DNA of 64,000 nt, taken from the NCBI GenBank assembly GCA_029243025.1, contig JAQWSU010000030.1, forward strand, positions 62,001 through 126,000, written 5' to 3'. The notes under the pieces were generated by a model that ran no database searches, was not told where the DNA came from, and saw only the letters and a program-made list of their open reading frames with translations. Both the position numbers and the translations under genes were made by a program. This DNA comes from Pirellulaceae bacterium (GTDB taxonomy: Bacteria > Planctomycetota > Planctomycetia > Pirellulales > Pirellulaceae). Each line of letters opens with the position of its first letter. Positions within the stretch are counted from its first letter, which is position 1. This document shows, piece by piece, positions 19,340-27,509 of the stretch.

Positions 19340-20461
19340 CTAACGGCCTCCCATACTCTGCCCCGTGTCGGCGTATTGGCGGCATTCACCGATTAGGTTC
19401 CTGGCGTCGAAGGCGCCGGGATTTGTTAAGATGGTGTTCATCGTCGCAAGCGAGATGCCTGCATTTTCGGCACTGGAAACACGGCCAGAATGATTGGCGA
19501 TTGTTAACCAGATGTTTGCCTTTTCTTCCAGACTGGCCAGGCCCATGGGGCCAGTCACATTTTGAACAGCATCGTTGGTAATGTTTGTGGCTTTTTGCAA
19601 GTCGCGGCCAACTTTGTCAGAGCGGCCGATGAGCAAACTGATGTTGCTGGCGGGTCGGACTGCGAAAGTCGGTATGTTGGGTTCGTGGGAGATGAAATAA
19701 ACGTGGTCGATGCCGCCGTCCGGACCGAACATGATCGCAATGTCATACTCGGGACTCATTTCGCGGAATTTGGTCAGGCTTGGGGTGCCGGTATTCAAAT
19801 CGGCAAATCCCGAAACGGATAGATCGATGGCCGTGTTATTTGGCATCTCAATGGGCGAACTGACTGATTTCATCGGTTGCCGGAAGATCTCGAATGTTGT
19901 GCCCGTTATCGAATTGACATAACGAGCCGGTGTCAAAGGTCGCGGGGTTTGTGGAGGGACAGTAAAACTGATCTTTCTCGTGTCCATTCCCACGATTGGA
20001 TAGCGAGGACCGCGTTGATTTAAACGGATGAAGTCACCGATCTGAACTAATGTGGCAGCCGATTGACAACAGCTGATATCAGGAAGAAAGTTGGCTTCCC
20101 AAACGCCGGCGTTGCCTTGCGTGACGGCAACACGTGAGTCATCAAAGTCGCCCGAATAGGGTACCGGTTCTTCCGCCAAATAAACCTTGTAGACCGAATA
20201 CCAAAGTTCAGGTGGATCGTTCGGTTCGTGAGCGGCTCGTTCCAACCAGATGCCAACGGAGCGGCCGGTGGCCATGGCACGGGCTTGAGCGCCGGCGATC
20301 ATGACGTTCAGTTGCCGGGCTGCCTCCCGTGGATTGCGTCCTTTGAGGAGAGGCTGCACCATGGGCACGAGGGCGCCTGCGACGATCACCATGATGCTGA
20401 CGACGACCAATAGTTCGGTCAGCGTCAGTCCTCGTCGAGCTGTTGCCTGCTTCTCAACCAT
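19340..20461 (-). CDS. Prepilin-type protein (GspH-like)
   Basis: 373 residues. The N-terminus is MVEKQATARRG followed by LTLTELLVVVSIMVIVAGALVPM, a prepilin leader and helix with Glu at +5. The soluble part has no motif I recognise, although several segments (for example GRSVGIWLERAAHEPNDPPEL) look like a folded periplasmic domain. It is four bases after the previous prepilin gene's stop (20466) in the same operon. Placement among GspH-type minor pseudopilins is a guess based on length and position. Confidence 0.83.
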   Translation of the reverse strand: MVEKQATARRGLTLTELLVVVSIMVIVAGALVPMVQPLLKGRNPREAARQLNVMIAGAQARAMATGRSVGIWLERAAHEPNDPPELWYSVYKVYLAEEPVPYSGDFDDSRVAVTQGNAGVWEANFLPDISCCQSAATLVQIGDFIRLNQRGPRYPIVGMDTRKISFTVPPQTPRPLTPARYVNSITGTTFEIFRQPMKSVSSPIEMPNNTAIDLSVSGFADLNTGTPSLTKFREMSPEYDIAIMFGPDGGIDHVYFISHEPNIPTFAVRPASNISLLIGRSDKVGRDLQKATNITNDAVQNVTGPMGLASLEEKANIWLTIANHSGRVSSAENAGISLATMNTILTNPGAFDARNLIGECRQYADTGQSMGGR

Positions 20462-20465
20462 GTTG

Positions 20466-21512
20466 CTAGTTACCTGTGATCAACAGATGATTGTGGAGGT
20501 TGTCGATCGAATCATTCTGCCCATTACTATTCGTATCGACCCAAGCGCCCGCTGGTAAATCATCGCTTACGGCATAATTCCCCAACCCGACATAGGGATT
20601 GTTCGGTGGAATTGAGCTGCTGAAGTTCCGATTTGGTGAAATGTTTATTTCGTAAAGTTTGTCCGGTCCTGCGGAAAACACCAACGGATACATGGCAAAG
20701 GTGCCCTGGATCGCATACACACCGGCTGGATCGAACGCGTCGTTTGATTCGCGGTCTTGTATCGTGCCCGCAAGGTAGGCGATGGGTTGTTGGGGACTCA
20801 TGTCGTTCCAGCCGAATCCGGGAGCCCAACGCAAGAAAGCGATCGGATTGCCCCAGGCATCGAGGATTTCGGGCATGCCATCGGCATCCACATCCCCAAT
20901 TTCGGTGTCGGAAAAATATCGTAAAGCACTCGATTCTTCGTCAATCATTTGCGAAAGAATTAAGTACAAACACTCCGCCCCCTGATGCGTGGTTGACCAG
21001 CGACTATTGATTTCCGATTCACTGCTGAGCGGCGTGCCTTTCCGCTTAGCCAACATTTTTGCAGCCTTGGACAGGTAGGCTCGGGCCAGGAAGGGGGATT
21101 CACGCAGGACCACAGGCGGGAGTAGAAGATCACTCTTTCGTGCTGGGAGTTCCATCCGCATCAGCTCACGAATACCGTCGACTCGTGCGACCGTTGAGGC
21201 AGTGCGGAAGCGTGGATCGCCGCGTTGAATTTCCCTGCCGTTGTTACCCATGGGGCCGTCGGTGTGCGGCTGATACCGGCGGACGAAGGGGCTGACGCGT
21301 CGCGTGGCGTAGGATTCCCACTTTTCGGCAAGCAGCGCGTCGATACGTGCGATTTGAGCTCGAGTTCGATCACGTTTCGCGGACTCCTGGGCGCCGGCCA
21401 TCGCAAACAAAACGAACGATGCCAGCAGCCCAATGATGGAGATCGTCACGAGCAACTCGACTAACGTGAAGCCGTGTTTACAAGCGCGGGATCGATTCAA
21501 GCGATGCGTCAT
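20466..21512 (-). CDS. Prepilin-type protein (GspG/GspH-like)
   Basis: 348 residues. The leader MTHRLNRSRACKHG is followed by FTLVELLVTISIIGLLASFVLFAM, with Phe at +1 and Glu at +5, the classic prepilin peptidase signal and N-terminal helix. The rest is a soluble domain with Asp-rich stretches (GDVDADGMPEILDAWGNP) that may bind calcium. Its start overlaps the end of the preceding prepilin gene by four bases (21509-21512), which indicates translational coupling. Confidence 0.86.
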   Translation of the reverse strand: MTHRLNRSRACKHGFTLVELLVTISIIGLLASFVLFAMAGAQESAKRDRTRAQIARIDALLAEKWESYATRRVSPFVRRYQPHTDGPMGNNGREIQRGDPRFRTASTVARVDGIRELMRMELPARKSDLLLPPVVLRESPFLARAYLSKAAKMLAKRKGTPLSSESEINSRWSTTHQGAECLYLILSQMIDEESSALRYFSDTEIGDVDADGMPEILDAWGNPIAFLRWAPGFGWNDMSPQQPIAYLAGTIQDRESNDAFDPAGVYAIQGTFAMYPLVFSAGPDKLYEINISPNRNFSSSIPPNNPYVGLGNYAVSDDLPAGAWVDTNSNGQNDSIDNLHNHLLITGN

Positions 21513-22477
21513 GGCAATTTGCCCTCGAGCGACCCTTCGGCAAAGTTGGTGATGTTGTCTTGGTGAGGTCTGTTGGGATAGGGGCCGAGCGGATAAGTAA
21601 AGCCATTGTAGTTGGAGTTGTCTTGCTGAATCCCGAAGTCATTGTCCAGGCCAGCGGCAAGCACTTGGAACTTTTGTGCAGCGGCGTAGTCGTTGACTTG
21701 GTTGATATCGACAATTTCCTCCGCGTTCTGTTTGGCCAGATAAGGACGAGGGCAAGGGAAGGCCGCGTTGGTGTCAACGCCCGTGCGGCATACAAGCGAT
21801 GGTTGTTGAAACGCGCCCACATAGTTGTAGTGCGCCAGATAGACGTAGGGTAAATCCGAGGCGAAGCGAGGATAGTATTCCATGAAGCCATCGCCGTCTT
21901 TGTCAATCAGGCGTGTTGGGTCGAACTCAAAGATCGGCGTGCGTTGCACGGTGTCTGGTCGTACGCCGACGGGGCCGAACAATGGGTTCGCCGGATCGTC
22001 AGTGAAACCTCGTAACCAAAAGACCAACGCTTCGGATGGGTCGAGCGAAGCAAATAGATTGGCGCCGTTTGGGAGCGGCATGCCCGTCGCTGGATCACGC
22101 GGTACGTCAGTCGCCCGGTTGCGATATCGGAACAAACGAGTCAGGAACTGGTCGACTGCTTGGGCGTCGGGTGCCACCAGTTGCCGTGGGCCATTCACGA
22201 TAATCGGACCACTGAAGTCCGGAGGATAGCCGGCGTTGAATTCCGTGTTAAACGCTTCCAGCCCTTGCGAGAGGGTGGCAACTTCTGTCGTGATGCCGGC
22301 TTCCTGCACACTGGCGCGTGCAATACCTAAGACCGGGATCAGTAACGCGATCAAGATGCCGATAATGACAATCACCACTAGCAACTCAACCAGCGAAAAA
22401 CCAGCCGATGGTCGTGCCTCCGATGGTCGTGCCTCCGATGGTCGTTCGCGTTGAATTCCGCCCTGCGTCATCTGCAT
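21509..22477 (-). CDS. Prepilin-type protein, probably the major pseudopilin (GspG-like)
   Basis: 322 residues from ATG 22477, which has GGGAG six bases upstream; the longer frame upstream is not supported. A second ATG at 22471 follows. The leader is unusually long, about 26 residues including a RPSEARPSEARPS repeat, and ends in AG before FSLVELLVVIVIIGILIALLIP, a strong type IV helix. The soluble part includes PPDFSG and DKDGDGFMEYYP, again calcium-type. It is the first prepilin gene of the operon, 131 bases after the GspF gene. Calling it the major pseudopilin is inference from order. Confidence 0.85.
   Translation of the reverse strand: MQMTQGGIQRERPSEARPSEARPSAGFSLVELLVVIVIIGILIALLIPVLGIARASVQEAGITTEVATLSQGLEAFNTEFNAGYPPDFSGPIIVNGPRQLVAPDAQAVDQFLTRLFRYRNRATDVPRDPATGMPLPNGANLFASLDPSEALVFWLRGFTDDPANPLFGPVGVRPDTVQRTPIFEFDPTRLIDKDGDGFMEYYPRFASDLPYVYLAHYNYVGAFQQPSLVCRTGVDTNAAFPCPRPYLAKQNAEEIVDINQVNDYAAAQKFQVLAAGLDNDFGIQQDNSNYNGFTYPLGPYPNRPHQDNITNFAEGSLEGKLP
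22405..22449 (-). repeat. Three tandem 15-base units in the prepilin leader
   Basis: Two identical 15-base units and a third that differs at its end encode the repeating residues RPSEA in the leader just before the prepilin peptidase site. The mature pilin is unaffected by unit number. Confidence 0.9.
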
Positions 22478-22608
22478 GTCTCCCTTCGTGATTCCTTGGT
22501 CACCTCGGCAACTGCATTGCCTTGTCAGCTGTCGTGGCGGTTTCATCGCGGTGTTGCGACTTCTATTCGTTCGTGGTCTCAACGGACCGTTGCCCTGCTG
22601 GCGATGGC

Positions 22609-24006
22609 CTATTGGGACAGATTGGTGATTAAGCTGACGAGTGGCATGAAGAGCGAAATCACGATGAAACCTACGGCTCCACCGAGAAATACGATCATCA
22701 GCGGTTCCAGTAAGCTCATCAAACTGTCGGTGATCACAGCCACTTCTTCGTCGTACGTATCAGCGACTTTGTATAGCATCGTGTCAAGCTCGCCCGTTTC
22801 TTCACCGACGTCGACCATATTAACGACGAGGTCATCGGCGACGCGTGCTCGCATGGTGACTAAGTAATAAAGGCCCGCAGCGACCCCCACCATGGCGACG
22901 AGCGGAAACGCGAACACGGCGGCACCTTCCACCATGAACAGGCTCGCGCATGGCAGGGCGAGTGAAAGCCAGAGCCCGAAAGCGACCGGATGAAAGCCGG
23001 GGCTCGAATTTTCCTTCATCGGTTTGGCGATCGTTTCGCCTTCGCGAATTGAATCAGCGACTTGGCCGTATAAACGTTCGAACATCGCGTTGCCGCAAGT
23101 CTCGCGGGTGATGGTCAGTCCTTCTAGGATTGGCACACCGCTGGCCACCAGCGTTCCCAGGGTTCGTGTCGAGCGCGCCATCGAATTCTTTTCGATCAAG
23201 CGTCCGAAGACGGGCCACTTCAGGGAGAATAGGTCCCAGCCCATTCGGCCCGCTTTGAACTTGCGCACCATTTTTACGATGAGAACCAACCCAATCGGAA
23301 TGCCAGGGATTAAGAACCAGAAGTTTGCTACACCATGAGATATGGTGACCAACAACTTAGTCATCGCCGGTAACTCTGTATCGAAGTCGATAAAGATTTG
23401 TTCAAAGGTCGGCACAATATAAATCATGATACCCGACAGAATACTGACTGCGACCATCACGACGACGGATGGGTAAACCATGGCGCCTTTGACTTTGCGC
23501 TTTAATGCCTCGGATCGCTCCTTGAAGTCGGCGAGTCGCTGTAGGATGAGTTCCAGTGCACCGCCAGCTTCGCCGGCTTTGATCATGTTCACGTACAACC
23601 GATCGAAGGCTTTGGGGGATTTCGCCATCGCTTCGGATAAGGTCGATCCGCCTTCGATTTCATCACAGACGTCCATCAAGGAATTCTTGAGTCGACCCGG
23701 TTTGGACTGCTCTTCAAGAATTCTGAGGCTGCGCAGGATCGGCAAACCAGCATCTTGCAGAATTGACAACTGACGAGTAAACGTGCAGAGGTCTTTGCTT
23801 TTGACGCCGCCAATCGCAAAACCACGCTTGCGACCATCGGCTGACTTTTTCTCAGCCGTTTTGCGACCTTTTTTGACATGGATCTTCGTGACGAAATAAC
23901 CCATGTCTCGAATATACGTCTGGGCTTCGTCTTCGTTTTCCGCCTCGACGACGTCGCGGATCTCTTGACCCTTGGCATCCATAGCCTCAAATTGATACGT
24001 CGGCAT
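22609..24006 (-). CDS. gspF: GspF/PilC-family inner-membrane platform protein with an internal insertion
   Basis: 465 residues; the family is usually about 400. The N-terminal TYQFEAMDAKGQE segment (residues 3-15) and the paired domains starting at about 70 and 275 are recognisable (TFTRQLSILQDAGLPILRSL and TLGTLVASGVPILEGLTI). An additional stretch of about 55-60 residues (roughly 333-391) with two hydrophobic helices sits just before VVNMVDVGEETGELDTML, where the family normally continues directly. The last helix (about 430-455) is standard. The protein is the inner-membrane platform that links the ATPase to pilin assembly. The gene lies between the ATPase gene (70 bases) and the prepilins (131 bases), all on one strand. 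Confidence 0.92.
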   Translation of the reverse strand: MPTYQFEAMDAKGQEIRDVVEAENEDEAQTYIRDMGYFVTKIHVKKGRKTAEKKSADGRKRGFAIGGVKSKDLCTFTRQLSILQDAGLPILRSLRILEEQSKPGRLKNSLMDVCDEIEGGSTLSEAMAKSPKAFDRLYVNMIKAGEAGGALELILQRLADFKERSEALKRKVKGAMVYPSVVVMVAVSILSGIMIYIVPTFEQIFIDFDTELPAMTKLLVTISHGVANFWFLIPGIPIGLVLIVKMVRKFKAGRMGWDLFSLKWPVFGRLIEKNSMARSTRTLGTLVASGVPILEGLTITRETCGNAMFERLYGQVADSIREGETIAKPMKENSSPGFHPVAFGLWLSLALPCASLFMVEGAAVFAFPLVAMVGVAAGLYYLVTMRARVADDLVVNMVDVGEETGELDTMLYKVADTYDEEVAVITDSLMSLLEPLMIVFLGGAVGFIVISLFMPLVSLITNLSQ

Positions 24007-24076
24007 TGTGATCCCCCGCCACAGTTACGGGCAGTTACTCAAAATTGATAAAGTTGGAAGTGTTCTTGAATGGACT

Positions 24077-25801
24077 CTATGCATCCAGGATGGTTTCTCG
24101 CACGATTTCGTCGGCCGAGGTGACTCCTTCGTAGGCGAAATTCATGCCGTAGTCACGCAAGGTAATCATGCCATATTCTTGTGCCTTGTCGCGTAACTCA
24201 TCGGTGGATGATCCTTTGAGCACCATTTCTCTCAATTCGTCATTCATGACCATGAGTTCAAATAGTCCGACGCGGCCCTTGTAACCTGTATTATTGCAAG
24301 TGTCGCAGCCTTTACCGCGATAGAATTTGCGATCTTTTGCCTCTAATTCTTCTCGCGTGATCGCCAGTTGGGACAGTAAATCATCGGAAAGGCCGACTTC
24401 TTCCCGGCATTTTTCACAAACTCGTCGCACTAATCGTTGGGCCAGAATGGCTTCAACGGTTGCGGTGATCAGAAACGGTGGAATGCCCATGTCACGCAAT
24501 CGGGTGACGGTGCCGGGGGCGTCATTCGTGTGCAAGGTGCTGAATACCAAGTGACCCGTCAGGGAGGCCTGGACGGCGATTTCGGCCGTCTCCGTGTCGC
24601 GGATCTCACCAACGAGAATCGTGTCCGGGTCTTGTCGAAGAATGGCACGCAAACACTGAGCGAACGTGTTGCCAATATCGGCGTCGATCGGGATTTGGAT
24701 GATTCCATCGATGTCGTATTCGACCGGTTCTTCCGTCGTAATGATCTTTTCTTTGATGTCGTTCAGCTCGCTGAGGGCTGAATAAAGAGTCGTTGTTTTC
24801 CCCGAGCCGGTTGGTCCAGTCACCAGTACGATGCCGTTCGGCTTGTGCATGACCTCGCGGAAGCCAGCAATCGTCACTTCATTCATGCCGACCTTGTTCA
24901 GATCGAGCGAAACGACGGTCCGGTCGAGAACTCGCATGACGACACTCTCACCGAACATGGTTGGCATCACGCTAACGCGCAAGTCGACAGGGTGACCGCC
25001 CAGCGTCAGCTCAATGCGCCCGTCTTGAGGAAGTCGTCGTTCGGCAATGTCCAGATTTGCCATCACTTTGACGCGGGTCGTAATCGCGAACGCCAAGTGT
25101 CGTGGGGGAGGAACCATTTCGTACAAGACGCCATCTGACTTGATGCGGATGCGGAACTCTTCTTCAAATGGCTCCAAATGGATGTCGCTCGCGTGATCCT
25201 TGATCGCTAGTAGCAGTACCATGTTCAGCAGCTTACGAACCGGAGCACTGTCGGCCAAAGCCTCCGCACCCGTGATGTCGATGGGACCATCCTTGGTGAG
25301 CGATTCGGCTGCGGCTTCCAGTTCATCGTCTGTTTCCAGATCCGTTACGATGCTCTCGAACGTTTCCGACGAGCTGGCATAATGGCGTTCTAAGGCGGCG
25401 TTCAAGTCGCGTTCGGTGGCGACGAGCAATTTGATGTCGTAACCCAAGAACGTTCGCAACTCGTCTTGAATCGAAAGGTTTTGCGGATCGCAAGTTGCCA
25501 GCGTGAATTCGTTCCCTTCCAGCTTGACCGGAATGACCCGGTAGAGCTGAGCCATCGCTTCGGTAATCAACTCCATGACTTCCGGTGCAATTTGCACTTC
25601 GCCTAACTTGACGACCTGCATGCTCATCTGCTCGGCTAACGCCAGTGCAATCTGCTCGTCGGTGACCAGCCCCATCTCCTCTGCGATCTTGCCAAGAAGT
25701 TCGCCAGGATGGCGACGCTGTTCTTCTAACAGCATCTCCAGCTGTTCATCGTTGATGAAACCGAGGTCAACCAGGATTTGTCCGATTCGTCGAATGGCCA
25801 T
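24077..25801 (-). CDS. gspE: GspE/PilB-type secretion ATPase
   Basis: 574 residues. The N-terminal ~150 residues form the MshEN-type domain (QILVDLGFINDEQL, then LATCDPQNLSIQDELRTFLG). The ATPase core has Walker A GPTGSGKTTTLYSAL at about 329-343, the Asp box (EEPVEYDIDG), Walker B ILVGEIRD near 395-402 and the His box (STLHTNDAPG). Two CxxC pairs, at residues 462/465 and 499/502, form the tetracysteine zinc site typical of GspE. It hydrolyses ATP to drive pseudopilus assembly. It is the second such ATPase in this locus, next to PilT and followed by gspF. Confidence 0.93.
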   Translation of the reverse strand: MAIRRIGQILVDLGFINDEQLEMLLEEQRRHPGELLGKIAEEMGLVTDEQIALALAEQMSMQVVKLGEVQIAPEVMELITEAMAQLYRVIPVKLEGNEFTLATCDPQNLSIQDELRTFLGYDIKLLVATERDLNAALERHYASSSETFESIVTDLETDDELEAAAESLTKDGPIDITGAEALADSAPVRKLLNMVLLLAIKDHASDIHLEPFEEEFRIRIKSDGVLYEMVPPPRHLAFAITTRVKVMANLDIAERRLPQDGRIELTLGGHPVDLRVSVMPTMFGESVVMRVLDRTVVSLDLNKVGMNEVTIAGFREVMHKPNGIVLVTGPTGSGKTTTLYSALSELNDIKEKIITTEEPVEYDIDGIIQIPIDADIGNTFAQCLRAILRQDPDTILVGEIRDTETAEIAVQASLTGHLVFSTLHTNDAPGTVTRLRDMGIPPFLITATVEAILAQRLVRRVCEKCREEVGLSDDLLSQLAITREELEAKDRKFYRGKGCDTCNNTGYKGRVGLFELMVMNDELREMVLKGSSTDELRDKAQEYGMITLRDYGMNFAYEGVTSADEIVRETILDA

Positions 25802-25935
25802 AGGAACTTTGCGTTTGGGGTATTCTCTGGGAATTAAATGTTTGGGAATTAAATTAAATGGATCGAGCTGTCTGGAACCTTTTTCGTTCCTGCTGGATCG
25901 ATGTCGTCTAATGTCGCAACGAAGTTCAAACTCTT

Positions 25936-27048
25936 TTACTTCGTCGAATCACTGACATCTTCTTCGTCGTCGAACATTCCTTTTTGAGCGTTACTAATGC
26001 GTTTGGCTAAATCGTCTGGCGATTGGGCTTTTGCCAGTGCGTCTTCAATGCTGACCTTTTCCGCCTCCCACAGTTTGAATAGCGAATCGTCCATCAATAT
26101 CATGCCGTGTTTGTATCCAGTTTGAATCGCCGATGTGATGCGGTAGGTCTTGTTCTCACGAATCAAGTTGGCAATACCGGGTGTCACCGTGAGCAGTTCG
26201 TAAGCAGCGACTCGTCCGCCGCCCAATCTTGGCAGCAAGGTTTGAGCAAGCACGCCGATGATTGAGGTTGAAAGTTGGGTGCGAATCTGGTCCTGCTGGT
26301 TCGTGGGGAATACGTCGATAATACGGTTGACCGTGCCTTGTGCACTGTTCGTATGTAACGTTCCAAACACAACGTGACCTGTTTCCGCAGCGGTGATCGC
26401 TGCTTCGATCGTTTCCAAGTCACGCAATTCACCGACGAGAATCACATCCGGATCCTGACGCAGAGCTCGCTTGATCGCCTCCGCAAAACTGGGCACATCG
26501 TTGCCAACTTCGCGTTGATTGACGGTTGACTTCTTGTGGTAGTGATAAAACTCGATCGGGTCTTCAATCGTAATGATATGGTGATCCGCTTCGCGATTGA
26601 TGTAATCAATCATGCTCGCAAGCGTGGTGCTCTTGCCCGATCCGGTCGGACCGGTGACCAGGAACAAGCCTCGAGGTCGCATGCAAAGCTCGGAGATTTT
26701 CGGCGGTGTTCCCAACTGCTCAAAGCTGAGCATGTCGTTCGGGATTTGCCGCAATACCATCCCAATGTTGCCGCGTTGTTTGAAGATCGACACGCGAAAG
26801 CGCGCCTGATCCCCAAAAGCAAAGCCAAAGTCACTTCCGCCTTTTTCAGCCAATTCCTGTTGGCATCGGTCGGGGGTGATACTTTTCATCAACCCTTGCG
26901 TGTCCTCGGGCTCGAGAACCTTGGTTTCAAGCTTTCGCATTCGCCCATGCAGACGAAACACTGGCGGCTGTCCGACAGCGATATGAATATCGCTCGCACC
27001 CTGCTTCACGCAGGCAGCTAGCAATTTGTCAATTAGAATCGTGGCCAT
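25936..27048 (-). CDS. pilT: PilT-type retraction ATPase
   Basis: 370 residues, the usual PilT length. Walker A is GPTGSGKS (133-140), Walker B LVGELRD (204-210), and the His box is GTLHTNSAQGT (229-239). GIANLIRE at 291-298 corresponds to the AIRNLIRE motif that marks PilT rather than PilB. No zinc-binding cysteines are present, also as in PilT. PilT depolymerises type IV pili. It suggests that the locus makes a retractable fibre, or that pili and secretion share parts. Confidence 0.93.
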   Translation of the reverse strand: MATILIDKLLAACVKQGASDIHIAVGQPPVFRLHGRMRKLETKVLEPEDTQGLMKSITPDRCQQELAEKGGSDFGFAFGDQARFRVSIFKQRGNIGMVLRQIPNDMLSFEQLGTPPKISELCMRPRGLFLVTGPTGSGKSTTLASMIDYINREADHHIITIEDPIEFYHYHKKSTVNQREVGNDVPSFAEAIKRALRQDPDVILVGELRDLETIEAAITAAETGHVVFGTLHTNSAQGTVNRIIDVFPTNQQDQIRTQLSTSIIGVLAQTLLPRLGGGRVAAYELLTVTPGIANLIRENKTYRITSAIQTGYKHGMILMDDSLFKLWEAEKVSIEDALAKAQSPDDLAKRISNAQKGMFDDEEDVSDSTK

Positions 27049-27509
27049 GATCGTTTTCCCGCGACGGGGCCGAGCTCACACCACCGACGATCGTGACTCT
27101 AGAACCTCTCCTCTGTTCGTGGGCCCCCCACAGGATCTGTAGGTGTGCACCAAGAGCCGGTTCTCGAATTAGATCCCAGAAATGCAAGATGTGGATCGAC
27201 AAGAACGCCACCGGCCCCTATTCAATGGCGTTGCAGTTGCCGAAGATTATTCACATTCTGTGGCGATGAAACAAGTTTATCTCCGGTTATTCGTTGATTT
27301 GATCGCTCAACTGCGATCGTGTTGACATGATACGGTCTGTCGTTGGCAGCGGCCCCCACCCGTTGCCAACTGCCCCGCAGGGCAATCTCCATTGTATCCG
27401 CTTTGGCGAAGTAACGAACTTGTTTCTGCTTGCCGAATTGAAGTTCCGCCCCCCCCCCTGCCGGCCATCAGTTGGCTCGATCGGCCGCCCATTTGATCGT
27501 TTCAACTAT
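27049..27509. other. 461-base gap between pilT and the first gspE, with a C10 tract
   Basis: No gene-like frame was found. The segment includes a run of ten C at 27449-27458 on the plus strand and an inverted repeat at about 27343-27371 (GTTGGCA...TGCCAAC arms) downstream of the 27510 stop. It has no T-run to make it a clear terminator. The pilT promoter is probably here. Confidence 0.5.

Noticed and set aside
27343-27371. Inverted repeat as terminator of the 27510 ATPase gene
   Set aside because: No T-run follows on the minus strand and the arms are far from the stop.
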